Shown here: one piece after another, positions 1 through 8,247 of the stretch
Position numbering within the stretch: position 1 is the stretch's first letter
Layout: the number at the start of each line of letters is the position of its first letter
Assembly (NCBI RefSeq): GCF_001613465.1
Contig: NZ_BDCK01000048.1
Location: forward strand, 1-64,000
Source: Nocardia niwae NBRC 108934 = DSM 45340
GTDB lineage: Bacteria; Actinomycetota; Actinomycetes; Mycobacteriales; Mycobacteriaceae
DNA: 64,000 nt
Direction: 5' to 3'
The notes under the pieces: model-generated
Told to the model about the DNA's origin: nothing
What the model saw: only the letters and a program-made list of their open reading frames with translations
Database searches by the model: none
Program-made: the position numbers and the translations under genes

Positions 1-1972
1 GCATCCGATAGCTGCGCCGGGTGCCATCGTCATGCATGACGGTGACGTAGTCGGCGGAAACCTCCTCGACCACACCGGCTTTCTCGCTGACCACGACGTC
101 GCCCGCATCGATCGCGGCGCGCAGTTCCATGCCCGTGCCGACCAGTGGGGCCTCGGAGCGGATCAGCGGAACCGCCTGCTTCTGCATGTTCGCACCCATG
201 AGGGCACGGTTGGCGTCGTCGTGCTCGAGGAACGGGATCATCGCCGTCGCGACCGACACCATCTGGCGCGGCGAGACATCCATGTAGTCGACCTGCGCGG
301 AGTCGATGATCTCCACCTCGGAATTCTTCCGCCGCACCGCGACCCGCGCTTCGACGAACCGGCCTTCGGCGTCGAGCGGCTCGTTCGCCTGTGCCACGAC
401 GTGCAGGTCTTCCTGATCGGCGGTCAGGTAGTCGACCTCGTCGGTGACCCGGCCGTCGACCACTTTCCGGTACGGCGTCTCGATGAAGCCGAACGGGTTG
501 ACCCGCGCGTACACCGAGAGGTACCCGATCAGGCCGATGTTCGGGCCTTCCGGCGTCTCGATCGGGCACATGCGGCCGTAATGGCTGTAGTGCACATCGC
601 GGACTTCCAGGCCGGCGCGCTCACGGGACAGACCGCCCGGCCCGAGCGCGGACAGGCGGCGTTTCTGGGTGAGGCTCGCGAGCGGATTGCGCTCATCCAG
701 GAACACCGACAGCTGCGAGGTGCCGAAGAACTCCTTGATCGCGGCGACGACCGGACGGATGTTCATCAGCGTCTGCGGCGTGATCGCCTCGATGTCCTGC
801 GTGGTCATCCGCTCGCGTACCACGCGTTCCATCCGCGTCAGCCCCAGCCGCATCTGGGACTGGATCAACTCACCGACGGTGCGCAGCCTGCGATTACCGA
901 AATGATCGATGTCATCGACCTCGACCCGGACCTCGATGCCACCGGGCGCGGTCATGGTCCGCTCACCCGCGTGCAGGCGCAGCAGGTATTCGATGATCGC
1001 GACGAGGTCCTCCTCGGTGAGCACCGGTGAGCCGACGACTTCGCCTGCGTGCAGGCCGAGTTTCTTATTCATCTTGTAGCGACCCACGCGCGCGAGGTCG
1101 TAGCGCTTCTCCTTGAAGAACAGGTTCTCCAGCAGGGTCTGCGCCGACTCCTTGGTCGGCGGCTCGCCCGGACGCAACTTGCGATGGATATCGAGCAGGG
1201 CCTCGTCGGTGCTCGATGTGCTGTCTTTCGCCAAGGACGTCATCATCACCTCGGAGAAGCCGAAGCGCTCGACGATCTGCTCGGTCGTCCACCCCAGCGC
1301 CTTGAGCAGCACGGTGACCGGCTGGCGGCGCTTGCGGTCGATGCGCACACCCACGGTGTCGCGCTTGTCCACATCGAACTCCAGCCACGCGCCACGGCTC
1401 GGGATGACCCGCACACTGTGCAGATCCTTCTCCGTGCCCTTGTCCACGCTGTGGTCGAAGTACACACCCGGCGAACGCACCAGCTGCGACACCACGACAC
1501 GCTCGGTGCCGTTGATGATGAACGTGCCCTTGTCGGTCATCATCGGGAAATCACCCATGAAGACCGTCTGGCTCTTGATCTCACCGGTGTTGTTGTTGAT
1601 GAACTCCGCCGTCACGAACAGCGGAGCCGCATACGTCATGTCCTTGTCTTTGCACTCATCGATCGAGGCCTTGACCTCCTCGAAGCGGGGCTCGGAGAGC
1701 GTCAGTGACATCGTCCCGGCGAAGTCCTCGATCGGGCTCAGTTCCGCGAGCACTTCCGCCAATCCGCCCGTGCTCTCGCCACGCGCCGCCGCCCGTACGT
1801 GCCGGGCAGGCGCGCCGATCAACCAATCGAACGAATCGAGCTGGATCTCCAGCAACCCCGGAACATCCAGCGGCTCACGAATCTTCGCGAACGAGAGCCG
1901 CTTCGACGCCCGGAAGACACCGGCATCGGCAGGCATTCCGGCATCGGCATCGGCCTGAGTCGTGACTGTCAA
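1..1972 (-). CDS. rpoB2: RNA polymerase beta subunit, RpoB2-type (3' end outside window)
   Basis: This encodes the N-terminal 657 or so residues of the RNA polymerase beta subunit; the gene runs off the left edge. The chain follows mycobacterial RpoB closely (for example KDMTYAAPLFVTAEFINNN and ALGPGGLSRERAG). The rifampicin region is not canonical. At E. coli positions 513, 515, 517, 518 and 526 it has Val, Leu, Glu, Arg and Gln (residues 423, 425, 427, 428 and 436 here) instead of Gln, Met, Gln, Asn and His. D516 and S531 are kept. Q513 and H526 are drug contacts in rifampicin-bound polymerase, so this looks like the resistant second beta subunit known from Nocardia (RpoB2). I chose the TTG start at 1972 because GGAAGGA sits 6-7 nt upstream and the same arrangement is used in M. 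tuberculosis; an in-frame GTG at 1990 is the alternative. Whether rpoC follows cannot be seen. Confidence 0.9.
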   Translation of the reverse strand, partial: MTVTTQADADAGMPADAGVFRASKRLSFAKIREPLDVPGLLEIQLDSFDWLIGAPARHVRAAARGESTGGLAEVLAELSPIEDFAGTMSLTLSEPRFEEVKASIDECKDKDMTYAAPLFVTAEFINNNTGEIKSQTVFMGDFPMMTDKGTFIINGTERVVVSQLVRSPGVYFDHSVDKGTEKDLHSVRVIPSRGAWLEFDVDKRDTVGVRIDRKRRQPVTVLLKALGWTTEQIVERFGFSEVMMTSLAKDSTSSTDEALLDIHRKLRPGEPPTKESAQTLLENLFFKEKRYDLARVGRYKMNKKLGLHAGEVVGSPVLTEEDLVAIIEYLLRLHAGERTMTAPGGIEVRVEVDDIDHFGNRRLRTVGELIQSQMRLGLTRMERVVRERMTTQDIEAITPQTLMNIRPVVAAIKEFFGTSQLSVFLDERNPLASLTQKRRLSALGPGGLSRERAGLEVRDVHYSHYGRMCPIETPEGPNIGLIGYLSVYARVNPFGFIETPYRKVVDGRVTDEVDYLTADQEDLHVVAQANEPLDAEGRFVEARVAVRRKNSEVEIIDSAQVDYMDVSPRQMVSVATAMIPFLEHDDANRALMGANMQKQAVPLIRSEAPLVGTGMELRAAIDAGDVVVSEKAGVVEEVSADYVTVMHDDGTRRSYRM

Positions 1973-2318
1973 GATGCGTCCTTCCAGCACCTCGCACCGC
2001 CCACGCGTTCGCGTGGCCGGCACGGTATCTGCTTGTCCTGTGGGCGGTATTCATCACGCACCGTGCTGGACTGTGCCCGAACATGCCTCGACAACAACGG
2101 GTAGAAGGTGGCACGCAGACTGTGCCACTTTCCACGGTCGATTCGTATTTCGAGAGTTGGACAGCACGCGACCCGGCGCGAAGCCTTTAAATTACACCCC
2201 AATGAGACCGATGTCGAGGGACATCAAAAAATAGACACATGATTTCTTGTGTCTTCCCATGTTTATGGTGACATCTCGATATGGGCTGCGTCAAGTCTAT
2301 TAGCGGTAATTCGTCAGA
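1973..2318. promoter_or_regulatory. Leader and intergenic region upstream of rpoB2
   Basis: These 346 bases separate rpoB2 from the exporter gene upstream; both are read leftwards. The region is more AT-rich than its surroundings around 2180-2310. It holds a 7-bp inverted repeat AGACACA/TGTGTCT (2233-2239 and 2248-2254) and a short hairpin (CCACGCG/CGCGTGG, 2001-2016) close to the rpoB2 start. I could not settle on -35/-10 boxes. I looked for the long palindromic rifamycin-associated element and did not find it. Confidence 0.4.
2233..2254. repeat. 7-bp inverted repeat, candidate operator or terminator
   Basis: The arms AGACACA and TGTGTCT are separated by 8 bases and lie in AT-rich DNA about 260 bases before rpoB2 and just after the exporter stop. 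On the minus strand the repeat is followed by a run of T residues, so it could end exporter transcription. It could equally bind a regulator. Confidence 0.35.
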
Positions 2319-3518
2319 TCACTCGTTCAAGTCTCCAGTCGCGACTGCGGCGGCCGGGGAGGCGACCGGCCGCCTCGATATCCGGACGACAGCGACCGCG
2401 GCCAGCGTGAAGACGGTGCCGCACCACAACGCCTTCGCGGGCTGACCGGTGTGGTCGACGACCGCGGCGGCGGTGGCGGGGCCGAGAACAGCGCCGATAT
2501 TGAACGCGGTGGTGGCCAGCGCGCCCGCGATTCGCGGTGCGGCGGGCGCGGCGGTCTGCACGATCGTGGTGATCAAGGTGGATCCCACGCCGAACGCGAC
2601 CGCCCCGGACACCGCCGCCATGATCGCCACTCCGGGCAGCGTGTGCGCGGTCAGCGCGGTCAGCAGCCACACCCCGGCGAGCCCGCTCGTGCCGAGTGTG
2701 ACGATCCGCTCGCGATGACGGTCGCTGTAGCGGCCGGTGAACGTCACGCCGGCGAACGAGCCGAAGCCGAACAAGGCCAGCACGACCGGAACCCAGCGGC
2801 TACCGGCCTCGGCGAGCCCGGCGGTGATCGAGCCGAGGAAGGTGAACCCCGCGAAGGTCGCCGCGTTGACCAGCACCGCGATCAGCACCGCGGTGCGAAC
2901 CGGGCGTCTGCCGAGCACGGTCCACTCCGTCCGCAAGGGAAGATCCTGCTGGACCCGCCGATCACCGGCCCGCACGGCACGGGGCACCATTGCCCACACC
3001 GGGATCATCACCGCACCGCTGATCACGGCGACGGCCCAGAACGCTGCCCGCCAGCCCCAAACCTGCCCCAGCAGCGTCCCGGCCGGTACACCGGCGATGC
3101 AGGCCACCGTCACCCCGGAAACCACCACCGAGGTCGCGCGCCCGATCGCCGCCGGGTCGACCAAGCGCGGCAGAGCCGCCAGCGCGATGGCGAGGAATCC
3201 GGCGTTGGCCACCGCCGCGACGACCCTGGTCAGCAGTAGCACCGCGAAGTCGCTGGTCATCGCGCCGACCACATGGGTCGCGCAGAACACCGCCAGGAAC
3301 GCCGCCGCCGAATGCCGGACCGGCAATCGACCTGCTGTCATCGCCATCGCCGGTGCTCCGAGCACCATTCCTGCCGCGAACAATGAGGTCAGCAGACCGG
3401 CGGTGCCGAGCGAGACCCCGACGTCGACGGCGATCCGCTCCAGCAATCCCGACACCATGAACTCGGACGTGCCCTGCGCGAACACCGCGACAGCCAGCAC
3501 GAACACCACAATGGGCAT
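2319..3518 (-). CDS. MFS drug exporter, Cml/CmrA-like
   Basis: This 399-residue protein with about 12 predicted membrane helices is a major facilitator of the DHA1 drug:H+ antiporter group. The N-terminus carries AQGTSEFM (residues 14-21), typical of the chloramphenicol exporters Cml/CmrA of streptomycetes and rhodococci. Loop motifs such as ASRYSDR-like GRYSDRHRER near the middle also fit. Proton-driven export of chloramphenicol or a related amphipathic drug is the best guess; the substrate cannot be read from sequence. The ATG at 3518 has GGGGAG 7 nt upstream, and that ribosome site lies inside a small hairpin (see 3528-3541). It sits directly upstream of the rifampicin-type rpoB, so two resistance-type genes are adjacent. 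Confidence 0.8.
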   Translation of the reverse strand: MPIVVFVLAVAVFAQGTSEFMVSGLLERIAVDVGVSLGTAGLLTSLFAAGMVLGAPAMAMTAGRLPVRHSAAAFLAVFCATHVVGAMTSDFAVLLLTRVVAAVANAGFLAIALAALPRLVDPAAIGRATSVVVSGVTVACIAGVPAGTLLGQVWGWRAAFWAVAVISGAVMIPVWAMVPRAVRAGDRRVQQDLPLRTEWTVLGRRPVRTAVLIAVLVNAATFAGFTFLGSITAGLAEAGSRWVPVVLALFGFGSFAGVTFTGRYSDRHRERIVTLGTSGLAGVWLLTALTAHTLPGVAIMAAVSGAVAFGVGSTLITTIVQTAAPAAPRIAGALATTAFNIGAVLGPATAAAVVDHTGQPAKALWCGTVFTLAAVAVVRISRRPVASPAAAVATGDLNE

Positions 3519-3527
3519 AGCAGAACT

Positions 3528-3541
3528 CCCCGGAAACGGGG
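3528..3541 (-). promoter_or_regulatory. Hairpin covering the exporter ribosome binding site
   Basis: CCCCG and CGGGG arms flank a four-base loop. On the minus strand the 3' arm contains most of the GGGGAG Shine-Dalgarno sequence of the exporter gene. Such occlusion is used in translational attenuation of some drug-resistance genes; whether it acts here is inference. Confidence 0.4.
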
Positions 3542-3800
3542 CGCCACGCAGACGGCGCGGCGCCCGAGATGGACGCGGAACACGGGCGAACCGTCGCCCG
3601 ACCGCGGAGAAACCGACTCTTCCGGCGTTGCGAAAATACTGCCGACCGCACTATGACCAGCAGTTCTTTACCCACAACGCCGCCCAGCGCATACGCCGGG
3701 CGGCTATCGTCTGGACGACTCCGGGGAATTCACGCCCACACCGTAACAACGCGCATCCGCCCGGGCCAAAGCATTATTCATCCCGCCGGAAAGTCGGTAT

Positions 3801-4445
3801 TCAGTGCGACCGCAGACGAGATATGGCGGTGTGGTTCGCGTAGGGATCCAGCGTTACGGCCGCCGCCCAGACGTGTGCCGCGACAGCGCGCTGGTCGAAG
3901 AGCGCGACCCAGGTGTCGGTGGACTCGCGGGTGTCGGTCACCCAGGTGGGCGTCGGTCCCAGTTCGGGTAGGTGGATGTACGTCAATGAGGTGTAAGCGC
4001 GTCCGCGGGCATCGAAGATCGTTGCCGCGCAGACAGGGTCGGATGTGGCGCGCTCGCTCAGTCGGCCGGTCTTCGCGGCCCGGATCGCCTCCGAGGGAAC
4101 GCCGTCCGCTCCGGTGAACATCTCGCCCACCGTCAGGTAGGCGAGGCCGAAACCCCACAAGCGGCCGGTGAATCTCCGGATCAGCCATTCGGCCGAATCC
4201 AGGATGGGGGAGCGCTCGGCGTCGGGGTCGAGGACTATCAGGAGGTGGGCCGCGTCGTGCGCGGTGGGGTTCTCGGTGCCGGCGAACCCCCAGAAGTGCA
4301 CAGTGTCGGTGTCTGCGGCGTCTGCGCGGCGCTCGGTCATCATTGCCGTGAGCATCGAATCGACCGTGGCTCGGGGTGGGTATCGGATGGTGGAATTCGT
4401 CGGCTTCCACGACTCGGGGCGCGGACGGTTTCGTCGCTTGGACAT
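3801..4445 (-). CDS. Hypothetical protein (214 aa)
   Basis: I do not recognise this family. The product is soluble, with no signal peptide or membrane helix; the first 40 residues are basic and low in order, and the rest (from about residue 48, with TVHFWGFAGTENPTAHDAAH) looks globular. High GC at third codon positions supports it as a real gene. It is the third of three minus-strand unknown genes that point away from the XRE/DUF397 cluster. The ATG at 4445 is preceded by GAGAGG with a short 3-nt gap. Confidence 0.55.
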   Translation of the reverse strand: MSKRRNRPRPESWKPTNSTIRYPPRATVDSMLTAMMTERRADAADTDTVHFWGFAGTENPTAHDAAHLLIVLDPDAERSPILDSAEWLIRRFTGRLWGFGLAYLTVGEMFTGADGVPSEAIRAAKTGRLSERATSDPVCAATIFDARGRAYTSLTYIHLPELGPTPTWVTDTRESTDTWVALFDQRAVAAHVWAAAVTLDPYANHTAISRLRSH

Positions 4446-4516
4446 GTCCCTCTCGGTTATTCACACGGGTGATGGAATCGGTCAGGTGAAATCGCGTGGC
4501 CGGTCGGATCCGGTGT

Positions 4517-4813
4517 TCACGCCCGGCTCGCGGACAGCAGAACCTCCCAGAACTGGGCGCGTACCGCGTCCCACAGTCGAAAGTGGCGCGGAAACCATTC
4601 GCGAACCTGCGCCAGGTCCGGAAGAGCGCGCTCGTCGAACGCGACGAACCCGCTCTGGCCCAGAGGGATCGGCACGGTGTCGCCGTTGTTGCGCAGCCGA
4701 TAGGCGGGGGTCGGATCGGCTTCGTCACGCAGGAACACGATTTCGATGCGGGTCCCCACCATCCGCCAACCGGCCTGCGCGGCTCCCGCGGTGGTTCGAT
4801 GCACTCGGGTCAC
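4517..4813 (-). CDS. Hypothetical protein (98 aa)
   Basis: This small soluble protein has a predicted beta-rich first half (GTRIEIVFLRDE) and a helical C-terminus. The GTG start overlaps the stop of the 142-aa gene upstream by four bases (GTGA), a sign of translational coupling and so of a shared function. I cannot assign a family. Confidence 0.5.
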   Translation of the reverse strand: MTRVHRTTAGAAQAGWRMVGTRIEIVFLRDEADPTPAYRLRNNGDTVPIPLGQSGFVAFDERALPDLAQVREWFPRHFRLWDAVRAQFWEVLLSASRA

Positions 4814-5238
4814 CCTCGCGTGGATTCCGCTGGCGTCGCCAACGCCGACAACCGTTCCAGCACGGCCTGAATCGTGGGCACATCATGGAAGTGATCGGCG
4901 CGGCGGCCTTCGTCGAGTGACAGGAACTTCATGCCACGTGCGGCAGCACGTTCACGGTGGCTCACCGCCTGAGGTGTCAGCCGTCCCGCGTCCACCAGCG
5001 TGCGGTACGCCGCCGCTTTCCACGCACACCGCTCGATTCGGCAGGCCAGGTGAGCCCGCATCTGCTCGTGTGCCAGCTGCACATCCGCGTGGCGGCAGCT
5101 GTCAGGCGGGGCGAACAGGGCGTCCGGTGCTCCACGACCGCCGTGCCTCGGCGGCCGGAAATCGCGCGTAGTCGGTTCCGGCGCGCGGGAATTCGTGACG
5201 AAATCGAGTTCTGTTCCGTGTTGTTCGGCCATGTGCAT
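4810..5238 (-). CDS. Hypothetical protein (142 aa)
   Basis: The function is unknown. The C-terminal half is helical and contains a Cys/Arg-rich stretch (AHLACRIERCAWKAAAYRTL, around residues 65-84) followed by LTPQAVSHRERAAARG. It is the first gene of a minus-strand pair coupled to the 98-aa gene and is transcribed divergently from the XRE regulator at 5395, with about 156 bases between them. ATG codons at 5238 and 5232 are both possible. Confidence 0.5.
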   Translation of the reverse strand: MHMAEQHGTELDFVTNSRAPEPTTRDFRPPRHGGRGAPDALFAPPDSCRHADVQLAHEQMRAHLACRIERCAWKAAAYRTLVDAGRLTPQAVSHRERAAARGMKFLSLDEGRRADHFHDVPTIQAVLERLSALATPAESTRG

Positions 5239-5394
5239 ATGCTGCGGGCGTGCTCACGGCGGGAGGCTCGAAACGGCGGGTGCCCGGCAAACGGTGCATA
5301 CGCACTGAGCGCTTCCCGCGTTGGGCGCACGTCGATTCTCGCCGTGGGAAAAATCAGGTCACACCGTGGGACAGCAGGGGAGGACACAGCGGAA

Positions 5395-6270
5395 ATGGTC
5401 GGTAGCAAGTTGGACAACAGCCGGACGACGCTGCCGCGTCGCCAGTTGGGCCGCGCACTGCGCGACGCACGTCAGGCCAACGGCTACACCCTCGAGCAGG
5501 TAGCCGAAGTCCTGGAGATCAGCCGATCATCGCTCGGACGGCTGGAACTGGGGCAGAACGAGAAGGTCAAGGTCCGGGACATCGAGTTCATCTGCCAGTA
5601 CTACGGGCTACCGGAGAGTCGGACGGAGTACCTGAAGTCGCTCGTGGTCGAGGCCAAGACGAAGGTGTGGTGGCAGGATTACCGCAGTCTGATCCGGCCG
5701 GGCTTCAACACGTATCTCCAGTTGGAGGCGGCGGCAACAGGGCTCTATTTCTTCCAGTCGCTTGTCATTCCTGGACTACTGCAGACCGCCGACTATGCGC
5801 GGAACGTCGAAGCCTATCCGCCGAATTCCACTGTGGAAGAGATCGAGCGACGTGTAGCGCTGCGAGTGAAGCGATCCACGATACTTACTCGGCGACATAG
5901 GCCGATGCACGCAGAGTTCCTTCTGCACGAGGCGGTTTTGCGGACTGTGGTCGGCTCCGTAGCGACTATGTCGAGGCAGCATCATCATATTGCAGATCTG
6001 AGCACGCGAGACAACGTTTCAATTCGCATCCTGCCATTCACTGCCGGTTTCCCTGCTGGGTCGGCAATACCGCCCTACATAATTCTCGATTTTTTGCGTG
6101 ATGAACCGTCGGTCGTGTATACCGAAGGCGCTGTCGGCACAATGATTTTCGAGGAACGTGACGATGTCGCTCGATTTAGAGATATTTTTGATGCCCTTCG
6201 TGACGCTGCGCTTCAGGAGCAGCCGTCGAGGGACCTACTGCGAACCATGGCAAGGAGATATGAGCAGTGA
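5395..6270 (+). CDS. XRE-family regulator with DUF5753 domain
   Basis: The 291-residue product has an N-terminal Cro/C1-type helix-turn-helix (about residues 18-75, including LGRALRDARQANGYTLEQVA and SRSSLGRLELGQ) and a C-terminal DUF5753 domain. This is the common actinobacterial pair partner of DUF397 proteins, exemplified by WhiJ-type loci in Streptomyces. A GTGA overlap joins it to the DUF397 gene at 6267. The ATG at 5395 has GGGGAGGA upstream. The 3' half (5880-6260) has lower GC and rarer codons than neighbouring genes, which may mark recent acquisition. Confidence 0.85.
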   Translation: MVGSKLDNSRTTLPRRQLGRALRDARQANGYTLEQVAEVLEISRSSLGRLELGQNEKVKVRDIEFICQYYGLPESRTEYLKSLVVEAKTKVWWQDYRSLIRPGFNTYLQLEAAATGLYFFQSLVIPGLLQTADYARNVEAYPPNSTVEEIERRVALRVKRSTILTRRHRPMHAEFLLHEAVLRTVVGSVATMSRQHHHIADLSTRDNVSIRILPFTAGFPAGSAIPPYIILDFLRDEPSVVYTEGAVGTMIFEERDDVARFRDIFDALRDAALQEQPSRDLLRTMARRYEQ

Positions 6271-6482
6271 CCAGCGACCTACCCGGTGAGCAGTGGTTCA
6301 AGTCCAGTCATAGCGGTGGTGGCGAATCGTGTGTCGAAGTCGCCTGGCTGGCTGATGGCCGTGTCGGTGTCCGCGATTCGAAGAACCCGGCCGGTTCGTC
6401 GTTGATCTTGACGCCGGGTCAATGGGATGATTTCACCGCATGCATGTCGGATGGCGCATTCCACTTGCACTTTGATCTGTGA
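6267..6482 (+). CDS. DUF397 protein, first copy
   Basis: This 71-residue DUF397 protein has the family signature W-F-K-S-S-H-S (residues 10-16), CVEVAWL and a central VGVRDSKNP. Its start overlaps the stop of the XRE/DUF5753 gene by four bases. DUF397 proteins act as small partners of the upstream regulator in streptomycete developmental loci; the same pairing is inferred here. Confidence 0.85.
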   Translation: MTSDLPGEQWFKSSHSGGGESCVEVAWLADGRVGVRDSKNPAGSSLILTPGQWDDFTACMSDGAFHLHFDL

Positions 6483-6553
6483 ATCGTGGTAGACGACAGA
6501 CGGCTCGAACGATCGAGAGACTTGCCCAGGAACTTGACGAGGAGGTACGGACA

Positions 6554-6769
6554 ATGACCGTCGATGCATCCGGAGCGAAGTAGTTCAAGTCTGTCCACAG
6601 TGGTGAGGCCGATGCGTGCGTCGAAGTCGCGTGGCTCGAGGCTGGTCTCGTCGGTGTTCGTGATTCGAAGAACCCGACCGTACCGGCACTGATCTTCACA
6701 CCGGGACAATGGGACTCCTTCACCGCCCGTGTTATGGATGGTGCATTCGATTCGCGCTCCGATCTGTGA
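6554..6769 (+). pseudogene. DUF397 protein, second copy, interrupted by an amber codon
   Basis: This is a tandem duplicate of the DUF397 gene upstream. It has a strong ribosome site (AGGAGG) and an ATG at 6554. Codon 10 is TAG (6581-6583) exactly where the first copy has the conserved TGG tryptophan. The frame then continues intact through FKSVHSG, CVEVAWL and VGVRDSKNP to a stop at 6767-6769, giving 71 codons as in copy one. A single G-to-A change explains it. It is either a fresh pseudogene, a read-through gene or a sequencing error. Confidence 0.8.
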
Positions 6770-6779
6770 AATCGCGGCC

Positions 6780-6820
6780 GATGGCCCCGACGTCGGCTTG
6801 AAGCCGACGGCCGGGCCATC
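6780..6820. terminator. Bidirectional hairpin terminator
   Basis: The outer arms GATGGCCC/GGGCCATC (6780-6787 and 6813-6820) enclose an inner GTCGGCT/AGCCGAC stem. It lies between the convergent DUF397 pair and the secreted-protein gene at 6872. There is no clear T tract, as is usual in GC-rich actinobacteria. Confidence 0.7.
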
Positions 6821-6871
6821 GTTGTCTCGACTTCTGACAGCAGTCACTCCGCATCGCACCGGTGTGGCGGC

Positions 6872-7291
6872 TCAACGGCGGCTGAGCCAGACTGCTGCCA
6901 GCGGGTACGGAGCGATGATCGGGGTCCCGGCGATGTTCACCGTTCCCGACCAGAGTCCCTGCCGGGGGTCGATGTCATGCAGGTCGAGCCCGAACGGAAC
7001 GAAGTCGAACGAAACGTACGTCTCGTCCGGCCCGACCGGCGTCTGATGCCCGCCCCGGCTCGAGCCACCGCAGACCAGCGCCACCGTCTTGCCATCCAGA
7101 AAGACTTGCAGGTCGCAGTTCTCGATAGGCGACCCGATCACATTGGACGGGCCCCGCCCGATGTGATAGGTCCCCGGCGGGATAACGCCGTTGCGCGGAA
7201 ACTCCGGATCGTCAGCGGAGGCGACGGCGGGAGCAACAGAGACTGCCGCAGCAGCAAGCGCGACCCCGGCAGCAATCTTGCCAAACTTCAT
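6872..7291 (-). CDS. Small secreted protein, unknown function
   Basis: The 139-residue product begins with a clear Sec signal peptide: MKFGKIAAG, a long alanine/valine core, then a likely cleavage after ASA near residue 26. The mature part of about 113 residues has two cysteines (around CDLQVF and ALVCGG) that could form a disulphide and is predicted to be mostly beta strand. Similar small exported proteins are common in Nocardia and Mycobacterium; I cannot name a function. The gene stands alone, convergent with the DUF397 copies. Confidence 0.65.
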   Translation of the reverse strand: MKFGKIAAGVALAAAAVSVAPAVASADDPEFPRNGVIPPGTYHIGRGPSNVIGSPIENCDLQVFLDGKTVALVCGGSSRGGHQTPVGPDETYVSFDFVPFGLDLHDIDPRQGLWSGTVNIAGTPIIAPYPLAAVWLSRR

Positions 7292-8247
7292 AGTTCCAGC
7301 TCCTCGAATACTTCGTCGAACTCGTTCGTATGTCCCAGCTCTCGTCCAACTCGTTACTGCACTGCCACCCTAGACGCGGCCCAAACCTTCCACCCCCCAA
7401 TGCCGTGAGATCGGTTCGGACCGCTCCGGCCAGCCGCCGACACGTCATCCTCGGCCCGTTCGGTGGCCCAGCGCAGGCAGTCGAGCACCGCCACGGAATG
7501 TCAACGGATCGAGGCTTTACTGCTGCTTACATGACTCAGGCTTCCGGCGAATGATCGATTGCCTGCTGTGTTGTCCCGCGAGCCACCGCTTCGGCAGTCC
7601 GGTCCCTTGGTGGACGCGAGTAGGCGCGCTGCCGCGGGCGGCCATGGACCGGATGGCCACCTCCATGCTTCGGAGCGTGGTTGGACGATGTCGGAGACCT
7701 TGGGCGATGCCGAGCGTCCGGCGTGGCAATGACCGTCGCCGCGAAAGCGAGAACGAGCCAGGCGCAGAAGAACAATGGCCAGTACAGCGAGGGATTGAAG
7801 CCCGATACGGTCGGACCCAGTTATTGCCTGACGACTTCGATGACCACCTCAGCATGCAGAGGAGCTGGCTTGTCTGGTTTTGCCCGCGTCACTCTGAATG
7901 CCTGGGAGGGCAAGGCCTGCACTGCCTTCACCGAAGGCGCGAACGGCAACGGCGGAGTCAACGTCCTCCCGTCCGACGCCTCGTCGGCCGCTCGGCTATC
8001 GAGCCCGGGAGACGACATCTGCGATCGGATCCGATTGGCGATAGTCGCAGTATTTTTTGCGGGGGCGGCCCGCATAGCGTCCGGATCCGGCCGGTGACTC
8101 GCGATGACAGCGCCCTGGTCTGCCCGCGTTTCCCTTGGGCCTACCCCGCATGTCCAGGGCATCTCTGGGCCACGCGGGCAGGGGAACGTCGGCTGGTCGT
8201 CTGCTAACGTTGGCGAACCTGAGTCGTCGCGGGTCGAGAGGGTGGGG
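7292..8247. other. Sparse region without a confident gene
   Basis: This stretch of about 950 bases has weak coding signal. A plus-strand frame from 7729 to 8097 is listed separately at low confidence. On the minus strand a frame near 7536-7820 encodes one hydrophobic segment (FFCAWLVLAFAATVIA) but has no good start and a poor remainder. The region may be decayed genes, or the long promoter of the ESX cassette. Confidence 0.4.
7729..8097 (+). CDS. Doubtful hypothetical ORF (122 aa)
   Basis: An open frame starts with ATG after a weak upstream region. Its third-position GC is lower than that of real genes nearby, although the middle part (codons 60-95) looks codon-like. It contains four cysteines and one hydrophobic C-terminal stretch. 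I see no family. It may be spurious. Confidence 0.2.
   Translation: MTVAAKARTSQAQKNNGQYSEGLKPDTVGPSYCLTTSMTTSACRGAGLSGFARVTLNAWEGKACTAFTEGANGNGGVNVLPSDASSAARLSSPGDDICDRIRLAIVAVFFAGAARIASGSGR

Noticed and set aside
1973..2318. Search for a rifamycin-associated promoter palindrome upstream of rpoB2
   Set aside because: Only short unrelated repeats were found; nothing resembles a long GC-rich palindrome of that kind.
7536..7855. Minus-strand membrane peptide in the sparse region
   Set aside because: It has one hydrophobic stretch but no good start codon or ribosome site, and the remainder is not protein-like.
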